Below, one piece after another: positions 1 through 9,390 of a stretch of 42,190 nucleotides of DNA. The stretch comes from a virus. The translations under genes and the position numbers were made by a program. The first letter of the stretch is position 1; each line of letters begins with the position of its first letter. The stretch lies in IMG/VR virus record IMGVR_UViG_3300021378_000054, positions 1-42,190 of that record, one strand, 5' to 3'. The notes below the pieces were generated by a model that ran no database searches, was not told the DNA's origin, and saw only the letters and a program-made list of their open reading frames with translations.

Positions 1-1
1 A

Positions 2-3000
2 AATGTTTCAGGCAACTTGTTTGCTTCAGGAACAATTACTGCGGCAGGTAATATTACACTAGGTGACGGAAACACAGACAACATTACTTTTAATGCAGAT
101 GTTGTAAGTGATATTTTACCAGACGAATCAAACAAATATGTTTTAGGTAATCCAAGTAAGCGTTGGAAAACTATTGATTCTAATCAAGCAAATATTGGCG
201 ATCTACAAATCACTGACAATGTAATACAACCACAAAACACTAACGAAAATTTAATTATTCGTGCTAACGGTACAGGAGTTGTAAACATTTACGGACTTGA
301 AATTACTTCAGGTGGTAATGTAAACTTAACAGGCGACGAATTAAGATTTGGAAATATTCTAGTTGATGGCGATGCAGACAACACAGGAATTTACGCAACA
401 AATTCAAACACAAACATTAACATAAACAGTTCTGGTACAGGACTAGTACTTGCTAATGGCACAAATTTATTATTACAAGAAGGTAATGTTTATCATGTTA
501 CAAAAAATGGTAATGACGCTAATGACGGCGGAGATATTAACGAAGCCTTTGCTACACTAAAACATGCAATATCTGTTGCAACATTTGGAGATACTATTAG
601 ATTAGGTGCAGGTACTTTTGAAGAAGTTGCTCCATTAGATTTGCCACAGGGTATTACAATTACTGGACATGGACTACGTGCTACACAATTAAAACCAACA
701 GCGGCTACAAGAACAAACGACTTCTTTAGAATGAATGGTGATTGTACTGTTGAAAACTTAACAGTAAGAGAAATGGAATGGAGTGGTACAACAGGTTATG
801 CTTTTTGTTATCAACCAAACGCAAGTATTTCAAGACGTTCAGCATATATTAAAGATGTTACAGTATTAAACTTTGGTTCAAGTGTTAGACTTGGAACTAA
901 CGGATCAGATGATCCTTATGGTTATGATGCAGGGGACGCTGGTAGAGGTATTCTTATAGATGGTAGTGCTATTGCTTCAGGATCAATTGAAGCGGCAATG
1001 TTGTTTGACAGTGTAACACTTATTGTTCCAAATTCAAAAGGTATTATTATTACTGAAGGTGGTAGAGCAGAATGGCTTAACAGTTTCATTTACTTTGCTG
1101 AACAAGGTATTACAGGTCTAGCAGGAACAGCAGGTACGTTTAATGATGGTAAAACTAAAATTCAACTAGGCGGCATTACAGGAACATTCCTAGCAGGTGA
1201 TGTAGTTACATTTACATCAACTGACGGATCAACAGTAACAACATGTACAGTTGAAAGCGTAAGCGGAAGTGATACACTTATTGTTGACGGACGTTATGAT
1301 GGCTTAGATGGTTTTGATACAACACCTCAAAGTATTGTAGCAACAACAGGCAGTGGTGCAACTGCAACAAGTATTTTAAGATACGACAGAAAAGATTTTG
1401 GCGCAGAAATGCGTTCTATTGCATCAGCAAACGTTTATGGACAGTTTGGTATTAGAGCAGATGGTCCAGATGTACGTTTAAGAATGAGTTCACATGATTT
1501 TGGATACATTGGTACAGGTAAAAAGTTTGATAATAACGATAACGATGTTGCACAAGCAAACGAAGTTGTTGAAGTAAATGCAGGTAGAGTATTTTATAAT
1601 TCAACTGACCAATTTGGTGATTATAGAATTGGTGACTTATTTTATGTAGATCAAGACACAGGTGCAGTTACATTTACTGGTGGAACATTTGATGTTAGTT
1701 CATTGTCAGGTATTAATTTTACTAACGGTGCTAACACTACTATCATTGATCCAGGACAAGTTGCAACAGGTAATATTGTACTATCAGGAAATACTATTTC
1801 AACTTCAACAGGTGATTTAAACTTAACACCTACTACAGGTGAAACTAATATTACAGGTAACTTAAATGTAAGTGGTAACATTGATTTAGAAGGTAACATT
1901 ACACTAGGTAACCAAGATACAGATAATATTACAATCAATGCAGATCTTAACAGTAATTTAATTCCTGATGCAGACATTACATACGATGTAGGTAAAACTA
2001 CAAAACGTTGGAGAAATGCACACATTAAAAACTTCTACGGAGGTGATGGTTCAACTTCTAACTTGATTATGATCTTAGAAGAAAATCAAGTTAATGCAAC
2101 ACAAATACAAGTTGACAATGTTTTAATTAGAAACAACGGTTTAGAAACAACCATATCAGGTGCAAACTTAGAACTACAAGGTAACCAAACAGGTTATGTT
2201 GATATTGTTGGTAATGAAGCACTTAATATTCCGACTGGTACAACAATACAAAGACCAACTGGTGTTACAGGACACATACGTTTTAATACAACAACACAAC
2301 AGTTTGAAGGATATGCAACTAATGCATGGAGTTCTTTGGGCGGTGTTAGAGATGTCGACAGTGATACATATATTCAACCAGAAACAGGCCCAGGTAATGA
2401 TGAAGATATTTTACAATTCTTTACAGGTGGTACTGAAACTGCACAGTTAGATGCAACAAGTTTTAGAACAAATACTTTACAACCACTAACAGATGATTTT
2501 ATTAAGTTTGACAACACAACTGCTATTAAGTTACCAGTTGGTACAGATGCAGAACGTCCAACAGGAAATGTAAACTTATTAAAAGGTACAGTAAGATTTA
2601 ATACTGATACAACACAATTTGAAGGCTTTAACGGAACTGCTTGGTCAAGTTTAGGCGGAGTACGTGATGTTGACAACGACACTTATATTATTCCAGAAAG
2701 TGTTCCTGGTGCTGATGAAGATAGATTAGATTTTTACACAGGTGCTACTAAGGCCGCAGAACTAGATTCAACAAACGGATTTGCAACTGATAAAATAAAA
2801 GCATTAGATGTTACTGCTGGTTCTTATGTTGACTTTACAGGTACTGTTGGTATTAAAATTCCAACAGGTACAACACTGCAAAGACATGTAGGGTATGGAA
2901 CAGGTGATACAGGTGTTATTAGATATAATAGTAATTTAAGATCAATTGAAGCATGGTCCGGTAGTGCATGGGAATTAATTGGCGGTGGTTCAATTACAGA

Positions 3001-4267
3001 TGGCGACGGTGACACATATGTAACTGTTGAAACTGCGAATGATGACTCAGACCAATTTACATTTTATGTAGGTAACAACTACGGAGAAACTCCACCAGAC
3101 TATCCAAAAGTTATTATTTCGAGAGGTGGACTTGTTGTAGATAACAAAGTTAGTATTAACGATAACGTAATTGAAAATATTAATACAAACGAAGATTTAA
3201 TTTTACGTGCAAACGGAACAGGTAGAGTTTTAATTGATGGTGGATCAAGTGCACCGAGTAGTTCAGGTAACGTATTCTTTACAGATCCTTTGATTTCGCT
3301 TAACCAAAGTGCAAGTGGAGCCAACGCAGTTGACATGGGTATGATCCTTGAAAGAGGAAGTGATATTAACGTTGGATTTGTTTACGATGAAAGCGAAGAT
3401 GAATTTGCGGCAATAAGATCAATTGAACAAGGTACACAAGTTGGTGACATTACAATCAGTGGATACGAAACTATATCTGCTAACACAGTAAAACTTAAAG
3501 GTTATTCTGCAAGTAAACTTGTAGTAACTGATACAGATAAAAAAGCAATTACAAGTGACAACGGAACTACTGCTAAAGCGGACGGTGCTATAGATTTTGA
3601 AGATGGTAGGCTTATATTACCAAGAGGAACAACAGCAGAACGTGCAGTTTCTCCAACAACTGGTGAAGTAAGATTAAACACTGAAACTGATAAATTTGAA
3701 GCATACTTTGCAAATGGTGGATGGAGTTATTTAGGTATTGGTTATGGCACTCCAGTAACACAACAATCATTTACAGGTGATGGTACAGAATACGCCTTTA
3801 CACTTTCAACTACACCAAACTCAGCAGAATCACTTATGGTTGCTATTAACGGTGTTGTGCAGACTCCAGGCGAAGCATATATTATTGCTGGAAAAGAATT
3901 AATCTTTATAGATAGTACATCAACTGCATATCCAGTTGAGAATGGTGCGATAGTTGATGTAAGACATTTAAGCAGTCCAAGTGTTCCGGCAACTAATGTA
4001 GATTCGTTTACAGGTGATGGTAGTACTGTCGCTTTTATAATGGCAAACGAAGCATTAGATAAGTACGGAGTGTTAGTGTTCTTAAATGGTGTGTATACAA
4101 ACCCAAGTGAATTTAGTGTTAGTGGTACAACATTAACATTTGATACTGCTCCAAGTGATACAGTGGCAATAAGTATAGTAAATTATAGTACTATACCTGC
4201 TCCAAATGTAATAACAAGGGCACAAGCAGTAGATGAAGCAATAACATATTCGATAGCGTTAGGATAA
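2..4267 (+). CDS. Long tail fibre / virion structural protein, 5' truncated by window edge
   Basis: The reading frame is open to the left edge, so the true start lies upstream; a TTG at 17 is in frame but has no reason to be the start. At least 1,416 residues remain. About bases 489-1440 encode a region resembling a pectin-lyase-type right-handed beta-helix, opening with a DUF1565-like stretch (YHVTKNGNDANDGG). It is followed at about 1470-1700 by a module (RMSSHDFGYIGTG ... GRVFYNSTDQFGDYRIGD) that recurs in two other fibres here. Two copies of an NITLG.xxTDNIT...KRW motif occur (bases 50-170 and 1890-2020). Three to four copies of a roughly 95-residue unit carry RPTG..G.IRFNT...FEGY...WSSLGG. 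The C-terminus has two SFTGDGT...NGV repeats. All-beta, repetitive composition and neighbours mark a virion fibre; which fibre it is cannot be told. Confidence 0.8.
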   Translation, partial: NVSGNLFASGTITAAGNITLGDGNTDNITFNADVVSDILPDESNKYVLGNPSKRWKTIDSNQANIGDLQITDNVIQPQNTNENLIIRANGTGVVNIYGLEITSGGNVNLTGDELRFGNILVDGDADNTGIYATNSNTNININSSGTGLVLANGTNLLLQEGNVYHVTKNGNDANDGGDINEAFATLKHAISVATFGDTIRLGAGTFEEVAPLDLPQGITITGHGLRATQLKPTAATRTNDFFRMNGDCTVENLTVREMEWSGTTGYAFCYQPNASISRRSAYIKDVTVLNFGSSVRLGTNGSDDPYGYDAGDAGRGILIDGSAIASGSIEAAMLFDSVTLIVPNSKGIIITEGGRAEWLNSFIYFAEQGITGLAGTAGTFNDGKTKIQLGGITGTFLAGDVVTFTSTDGSTVTTCTVESVSGSDTLIVDGRYDGLDGFDTTPQSIVATTGSGATATSILRYDRKDFGAEMRSIASANVYGQFGIRADGPDVRLRMSSHDFGYIGTGKKFDNNDNDVAQANEVVEVNAGRVFYNSTDQFGDYRIGDLFYVDQDTGAVTFTGGTFDVSSLSGINFTNGANTTIIDPGQVATGNIVLSGNTISTSTGDLNLTPTTGETNITGNLNVSGNIDLEGNITLGNQDTDNITINADLNSNLIPDADITYDVGKTTKRWRNAHIKNFYGGDGSTSNLIMILEENQVNATQIQVDNVLIRNNGLETTISGANLELQGNQTGYVDIVGNEALNIPTGTTIQRPTGVTGHIRFNTTTQQFEGYATNAWSSLGGVRDVDSDTYIQPETGPGNDEDILQFFTGGTETAQLDATSFRTNTLQPLTDDFIKFDNTTAIKLPVGTDAERPTGNVNLLKGTVRFNTDTTQFEGFNGTAWSSLGGVRDVDNDTYIIPESVPGADEDRLDFYTGATKAAELDSTNGFATDKIKALDVTAGSYVDFTGTVGIKIPTGTTLQRHVGYGTGDTGVIRYNSNLRSIEAWSGSAWELIGGGSITDGDGDTYVTVETANDDSDQFTFYVGNNYGETPPDYPKVIISRGGLVVDNKVSINDNVIENINTNEDLILRANGTGRVLIDGGSSAPSSSGNVFFTDPLISLNQSASGANAVDMGMILERGSDINVGFVYDESEDEFAAIRSIEQGTQVGDITISGYETISANTVKLKGYSASKLVVTDTDKKAITSDNGTTAKADGAIDFEDGRLILPRGTTAERAVSPTTGEVRLNTETDKFEAYFANGGWSYLGIGYGTPVTQQSFTGDGTEYAFTLSTTPNSAESLMVAINGVVQTPGEAYIIAGKELIFIDSTSTAYPVENGAIVDVRHLSSPSVPATNVDSFTGDGSTVAFIMANEALDKYGVLVFLNGVYTNPSEFSVSGTTLTFDTAPSDTVAISIVNYSTIPAPNVITRAQAVDEAITYSIALG

Positions 4268-4275
4268 TTAATAGT

Positions 4276-4608
4276 ATGGCAAACAGTTTTGATAACAAAT
4301 TAAATGCAGGAATAGGAACAGCAGATGTAACTGTATACACCCCTGGTGCTAGTGTAATTTACACTACAATTATCGGGTTTACAGTATCAAATAGAACATC
4401 AAATAGTGTTGTATTAGATATATTTGTGCGTGATGTAGATAGTACAGAAGTATATCTACTTAAAGGAACAACATTAAATGCAGGTGCGGCAACTGTACCA
4501 GTAGGTGGAGAACAAAAACTTGTTATTAAGCCTAATCAAGAACTATGCGTTAGATCAGATACTGCAAATAGTTTAGATAGCATTGTAAGTGTATTGGAGA
4601 TAACGTAA
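4276..4608 (+). CDS. Small virion-associated protein, unknown function
   Basis: A 110-residue protein I cannot assign to a named family. It has alternating hydrophobic and polar residues typical of a small beta-sandwich, with no signal peptide and no membrane segment. It lies 8 bases after the preceding fibre gene and 1 base before the next gene, so it is almost certainly co-transcribed and co-expressed with virion genes. AGGA at 4261-4264 is a possible ribosome binding site, 11 bases before the ATG. A fibre accessory or decoration protein is a guess from position only. Confidence 0.7.
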   Translation: MANSFDNKLNAGIGTADVTVYTPGASVIYTTIIGFTVSNRTSNSVVLDIFVRDVDSTEVYLLKGTTLNAGAATVPVGGEQKLVIKPNQELCVRSDTANSLDSIVSVLEIT

Positions 4609-4609
4609 T

Positions 4610-4870
4610 ATGGCAACTATACCTAATTTTATTGGAAATCCACAAGGTGGTCCTGCAGGAAGTGGCCAAGGACGTAGTTGTTTCCATGGATTTAATAAGA
4701 ATTCAAATGGTAATTTAGAATATACTAGAATTACTAGCGGAGAAGTTAAACTTAAAGACGGTAACAATGTTGATTTGTTTACTGAAAAATACATTGGTGA
4801 CGATGATGGAAAGTATTCGATAAATACCAATGGACAACTAATATATACGTATAGAGAGAACCCACAATGA
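4610..4870 (+). CDS. Small fibre-associated protein, paralogue of the gene at 21805
   Basis: An 86-residue protein of unknown function. Its N-terminus is glycine-rich (GNPQGGPAGSGQG), followed by FHGFNKNSNGNLEYTRI and a C-terminal DDDGKYSINTNGQLIYTYREN. The same order (FHAL..NDDGMLKYTKF, then DDDGNLIVRFNEN) is seen in the 124-residue protein at 21805. Each of the two directly precedes a very large fibre with carbohydrate-binding-like modules, so the pair looks like a duplicated unit. Its stop overlaps the next start by 4 bases (ATGA), which implies translational coupling. A role as chaperone, connector or cap of the downstream fibre is inference. Confidence 0.7.
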   Translation: MATIPNFIGNPQGGPAGSGQGRSCFHGFNKNSNGNLEYTRITSGEVKLKDGNNVDLFTEKYIGDDDGKYSINTNGQLIYTYRENPQ

Positions 4871-7800
4871 CAGTTATTAACCTAGGAAATTTAAAATTTA
4901 CGTGGAAGGGCGATTGGGCTCCTACCACTGCATATAACAAAGACGATATTGTAAAATACGGTCCTAGTGTCTACGTTTGTATTGACGCTCATACAAGTGA
5001 CACTGTTTTTGTTAATAATTCATCAAAATTCGAGGTAATGTCAGAAGGACTTGAAAGTGCAGGAGTATGGGGAACCTCAACACTATACAAAAAAGGACAA
5101 ACAGTAACATACGGTGGAGCAGTATATATTGCTTTACAAGAAAGCACAAATCAAAATCCATATGATCAGCCAGGTTACTGGAGTAAATTTGTAGATGGCC
5201 AACAATTTGAAGGCGATTACAGTATTTCAGTAAATTATCAAAAAGGTGATATAGTTTATTATGGTGGTTTCTTATACGTATGTAAACAAAATTCATTAAA
5301 CAACGATCCAACAAATACTGTATATTGGGATATCTATTCAAAAGGATATGAAAATGTAGGAGCATGGGGAGATGCTACACAGTATAGACCAGGTGACGTT
5401 GTTAACTACGGTGGTAATCAATATGTTGTACAATCAACAAAAAGACCGTTAGGTCAAACTGAAAATCCAAGTAACACTGCTTTTTGGGATATATTATCAA
5501 CAGGTTTAAAATGGTTACAAGATTGGAATAATATTTCAGATTATGCACCTAACCATGTTGTAAAATATGGTGGTAAAATTTATGTTTGTAAAAGTGCAAT
5601 TTTTTATGATAATGTAAATCCACAAACACCCCCAACAATTGATACTAGTGGATGGGATTTACTAGTAGATGGATTTAACTGGAAAGGTGGCTACGATGGC
5701 TCCACTAGTTATAAACCGGGAGATGTAGTTAGATTAAATGGTAGATCATATATTTGTACTGAAGGGTATGAAAATGATGGCTCTACTTCCCCTGAGCCAC
5801 CAAATGCAGATTATTGGGAATTATTTTCAGATGGTTTTTATTGGAGAGGTGCTTGGGACATTGCAACTGAATATGAAATAGGCGATGTTGTAGAATATGC
5901 TACTTCAAGTTACGTTTCATTAACAGCAGACAATACAGGTACAACACCAGGTACTGATAATGCTATTTGGCAGATGATGGCACAAGGTGATTCGAATGCT
6001 GTTTTAACAACTAAAGGTGATATAATCTTTAGAGATGCAACACAAACAACAAGATTGCCAGTTGGTCCTAGTGGTTCTTTCTTAACAGTTAAAGATGGTG
6101 CGCCATATTGGGGACACTTAACTCCACAAAATGATTATTATGTATCTCCACAAGGAGATGATACAAACGATGGTAGAACACCTACAACGTCTTGGAAAAC
6201 ACTTAAACATGCGGCAACTCAAACATTTAGTTTAGGACAATGCCGTATTAACGTTCAAGCAGGTACATACACAGAACAATGTCCAATCAAAGTAGGACGC
6301 AGTGTAGTACTTGAAGGTAACGGCTTAGGTGCTGTTACACTTGGACCGGATACTACAAATGACAACGGGTTCGGTGTTGGTATATCCGATGATGGATCAA
6401 CACCAAATGCTAACTCCGATGTGTTCCACATGAACAACGGTTGTAGATTACGTAACTTTGTGTTTAGAAATTTCTCAACAGGAAGTGTTATTGTAGGATT
6501 AGATCCAGGTACTGGTCCTGATGATACAAGTGTTTGGATTACTTCACAATCACCTTATGTACAAAACTGTACTTCATTTACTCCAGGCGGAACTGGATTT
6601 AAAATCGACGGTGCTCTACACAACGGTGGTTATAAGAGTATGGTTGCAAATGATTGGACACAGATTAACAGTGACGGCGTTGGTGTACATGCACTAAATG
6701 ATGGTAGAACTGAGATTGTAAGTTGTTTTACATATTACTGTAATAACGGTTATCTTGCAGAAAGCGGTGGTAAAATTCGTGCTATTGTTGGTAACAACTC
6801 ATATGGAGAATATGGCGCTGTTGCTCGTGGGTATTCACAATTAGAAACACCCCTAACAGGAACATTACAGTTAACCGATCAAACTATTAATTCAGTTACA
6901 CAATTAGGCACAAATGTACATGTGTTTACAAGTTATAGAGATAGTGTTGGTAATAGAATTTTCGTAGGACATACAAATCCTACAGGTACAGATGTAACTT
7001 CAAGTTGGTCAAACACAGCAAGTTATCCATTTATTTGTAAATTTAATTCAGCAGGAAGTTTAGACTGGGTGTACACTTACGAAAGCAGTTATGGAGCAGT
7101 TCATAGTGTTGTAGAAGTAAGTGACAGATATTATGCAGGCGGTGTTATATATGATAGTGCAACAAATAAAGGTTTTGTTTTAAGTATTTCTAAAGCAGGT
7201 GAAATACAATGGCAGAAAACTATTGGTGATACTTCAGAAATTGCTGATATAACAACAGATGGTAATAACTTATATGCCATCGGTACACATACAACAACAG
7301 GATCAAGTGTAACAAAATTAAATCCATCAGGTATAGAACAATGGTCAAGAACATTAGAATATAATGATAGTGCCGCGGCAAATACACTTGTTGCAAGTTC
7401 TGCATGTGTAGCGGCAACACCGACTACATCAACAGATACATATGCACTAGCAGGTGATGCAACAGCGTCTGGTAATATATATATTGCAAGTTACGATTCA
7501 ACTGCTAACCAATCAGTTATTACAAGACTTGAATCAAACGGTGCTTACGTAGCATCATACATTTATGGTGATGTAAGAATAAACAAATTAAGATTAGACA
7601 CAGGTAACGGTGATGGTATCTATTTGGTAGCAGTAGGTTATTATGATGCCGGCGCAGTAAACAAAAATCCTTTAGCATTTAGAATAAATGTAAAAGGTGA
7701 TATTGCATGGCAAAAACAATTAGCATTAAGTACAGAAGAAGGCGAATGGAAAGATGTTTTACCTTTTGGCAATGATGTATACCTTGTAGGTTATATGAAC

Positions 7801-9390
7801 GAAGGTACTAACAATAATAATACTGGATTAGTAGCAAGATATTCAAGTGCTGGAGTAGAATCATGGACACAAATTTTTGATAACGGAACTAGCAATATAG
7901 CACTTAACGGTGTAATGCTTGACGGTGTTAATGTTATTGCCGCAGGTTCGGAACAAGGTAATAGTGTTATATTAAATGTACAACGTAACATTGCCTCAGG
8001 AATTGGTACTGTAACATCTGGAAGTTATGTGTTTGCGGCGATCGTCGGAGCCACACAAACTACAAACACAGTAGTTACTAAATCAATTGAAGAAATAACA
8101 GCGGCCAGCCTTACTTTAGGAAGTACTGACTCAACACTTACACTTAACCAATCACCTAGTCAAACAAGAACACTTGTAGCAAATAGACAAGGTTTTGCAG
8201 GTATTGGAACAGGTGTAATTTTTACAATTGATGGCTTAACAAGATCACCAAAAGAAGGTTCTGTATTACAAATTACAGGAGACACAGAAACATATTTTGT
8301 TATTGGTGTAAGTAATTTTGATCCAAACACAGGTATTGGTACAATACAAATAGATCCTGCTATTCCGAGTAACAAAACACCAGACGATAGTACATCAGTT
8401 GTATTCCGTGAAGCATTTAGTCAAGTTAGAATGAGCGGACATGACTTCTTAGATATTGGTACTGGCGGATTTGCAGATACAAATTATCCAGTTATTATTC
8501 AAGCAGATTATCCACAGCAACCGGATCAGAATAAAGAAACACTTGCTGAAGATGGTGGTAGAGTTTTCTATGTAACAACAGACCAAGACGGTAACTTTAG
8601 AGTAGGTGACTATTTCAAAGTTGAACAAGCAACAGGACGAGCAACACTTTCGTCTGAAGAGTTTGATTTATCTGGTTTGAACGAACTACAACTAGGTAGT
8701 ATTACAGCAGGTAGGCAGGGTGCTACAGTTAACGAATTTAGTACTGATGGTACTTTTGCTGATAATTCAGATGAATCAGTTCCAACAGAAAAAGCAGTTA
8801 AAACTTATGTTGATCAAGAAATTACAAGTCTAAGTGCAAGCCAAGGTACTATTGTTGCAGGTAATAGTCCTTCACAATCTAAAGTAGAAGTAAACGGAAA
8901 TGGTGCGGCCACAGACACAATTGACTTTGATATTGCAGGTGTTGAAGTAGCAGAGATTGGTGGTTCACACTTTAAATTACCAAGTGGTACAACTGCTAAT
9001 AGACCAGGTTCACCTGTATCAGGTATGTTCAGATACAACACTACAACAAATAGTTTAGAAGTTTATGGAGCATCTAGTTGGGAACCAGCAGGTAGTATTA
9101 AATGGTCAGAAGTTTCTACCGCAACTGCAATCACAAAAGGCGAAGGCTTTATGTGTGATACAACAAGCGGCGGTTTTATTATAACACTTCCAGCGTCACC
9201 AGCAATGGGCGATGCTGTAAGAATTTTAGATCTAGCAGGAACTTTTGATAGCAACAACCTAGTATTAGGAAGAAATGGAAATAACATAATGGGACTAGCA
9301 GAAGACTTGACACTGTCTACAGAAAATTCAGCAATAGGTCTTGTATATACAAATGCCACACACGGCTGGAAATTGATTGAGGTATTATAA
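4867..9390 (+). CDS. Giant tail fibre with seven carbohydrate-binding-like modules, beta-helix and propeller-like region
   Basis: 1,507 residues. Residues 1-370 hold seven tandem modules of about 50 residues with the pattern W.G.W...T.Y..GDVV.YGG..YVC, resembling chitin-binding CBM5/12 modules. Residues about 423-660 look like a right-handed beta-helix, opening YYVSPQGDDTNDGRT. Residues about 665-1065 look like propeller blades, with repeated GEIQWQKT / GDIAWQKQ and DGNNLYAIG-type strands. At about 1185-1300 lies the shared RMSGHDFLDIGTGGF ... GRVFYVTTDQDGNFRVGDYF module, then SVPTEKAVKTYVDQ, a common fibre motif, and an RPGSPVSG.FRYNTTT unit. Domain order is the same as in the 2,381-residue protein at 22204. 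It probably binds surface glycans of the host; the precise fibre is unknown. Its stop shares a base with the next ATG (TAATG). Confidence 0.8.
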   Translation: MTVINLGNLKFTWKGDWAPTTAYNKDDIVKYGPSVYVCIDAHTSDTVFVNNSSKFEVMSEGLESAGVWGTSTLYKKGQTVTYGGAVYIALQESTNQNPYDQPGYWSKFVDGQQFEGDYSISVNYQKGDIVYYGGFLYVCKQNSLNNDPTNTVYWDIYSKGYENVGAWGDATQYRPGDVVNYGGNQYVVQSTKRPLGQTENPSNTAFWDILSTGLKWLQDWNNISDYAPNHVVKYGGKIYVCKSAIFYDNVNPQTPPTIDTSGWDLLVDGFNWKGGYDGSTSYKPGDVVRLNGRSYICTEGYENDGSTSPEPPNADYWELFSDGFYWRGAWDIATEYEIGDVVEYATSSYVSLTADNTGTTPGTDNAIWQMMAQGDSNAVLTTKGDIIFRDATQTTRLPVGPSGSFLTVKDGAPYWGHLTPQNDYYVSPQGDDTNDGRTPTTSWKTLKHAATQTFSLGQCRINVQAGTYTEQCPIKVGRSVVLEGNGLGAVTLGPDTTNDNGFGVGISDDGSTPNANSDVFHMNNGCRLRNFVFRNFSTGSVIVGLDPGTGPDDTSVWITSQSPYVQNCTSFTPGGTGFKIDGALHNGGYKSMVANDWTQINSDGVGVHALNDGRTEIVSCFTYYCNNGYLAESGGKIRAIVGNNSYGEYGAVARGYSQLETPLTGTLQLTDQTINSVTQLGTNVHVFTSYRDSVGNRIFVGHTNPTGTDVTSSWSNTASYPFICKFNSAGSLDWVYTYESSYGAVHSVVEVSDRYYAGGVIYDSATNKGFVLSISKAGEIQWQKTIGDTSEIADITTDGNNLYAIGTHTTTGSSVTKLNPSGIEQWSRTLEYNDSAAANTLVASSACVAATPTTSTDTYALAGDATASGNIYIASYDSTANQSVITRLESNGAYVASYIYGDVRINKLRLDTGNGDGIYLVAVGYYDAGAVNKNPLAFRINVKGDIAWQKQLALSTEEGEWKDVLPFGNDVYLVGYMNEGTNNNNTGLVARYSSAGVESWTQIFDNGTSNIALNGVMLDGVNVIAAGSEQGNSVILNVQRNIASGIGTVTSGSYVFAAIVGATQTTNTVVTKSIEEITAASLTLGSTDSTLTLNQSPSQTRTLVANRQGFAGIGTGVIFTIDGLTRSPKEGSVLQITGDTETYFVIGVSNFDPNTGIGTIQIDPAIPSNKTPDDSTSVVFREAFSQVRMSGHDFLDIGTGGFADTNYPVIIQADYPQQPDQNKETLAEDGGRVFYVTTDQDGNFRVGDYFKVEQATGRATLSSEEFDLSGLNELQLGSITAGRQGATVNEFSTDGTFADNSDESVPTEKAVKTYVDQEITSLSASQGTIVAGNSPSQSKVEVNGNGAATDTIDFDIAGVEVAEIGGSHFKLPSGTTANRPGSPVSGMFRYNTTTNSLEVYGASSWEPAGSIKWSEVSTATAITKGEGFMCDTTSGGFIITLPASPAMGDAVRILDLAGTFDSNNLVLGRNGNNIMGLAEDLTLSTENSAIGLVYTNATHGWKLIEVL
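6521..6574 (+). repeat. Near-identical repeat shared with 24281-24334 (copy 1)
   Basis: These 54 bases inside the beta-helix of the first giant fibre match 24281-24334 with a single difference that I could see (T at 6558, C in the other copy). The two genes align without gaps through this zone at a constant offset of 17,760 bases, at least from 6361 to 6574. The flanking sequence is similar but less so. Confidence 0.75.

Noticed and set aside
1651-3336. Open frames of 60-124 codons on the minus strand within the first fibre gene
   Set aside because: Low-complexity proline/valine/leucine/serine-rich products antisense to a repetitive fibre gene, no ribosome binding sites; by-products of the fibre's biased codon use.
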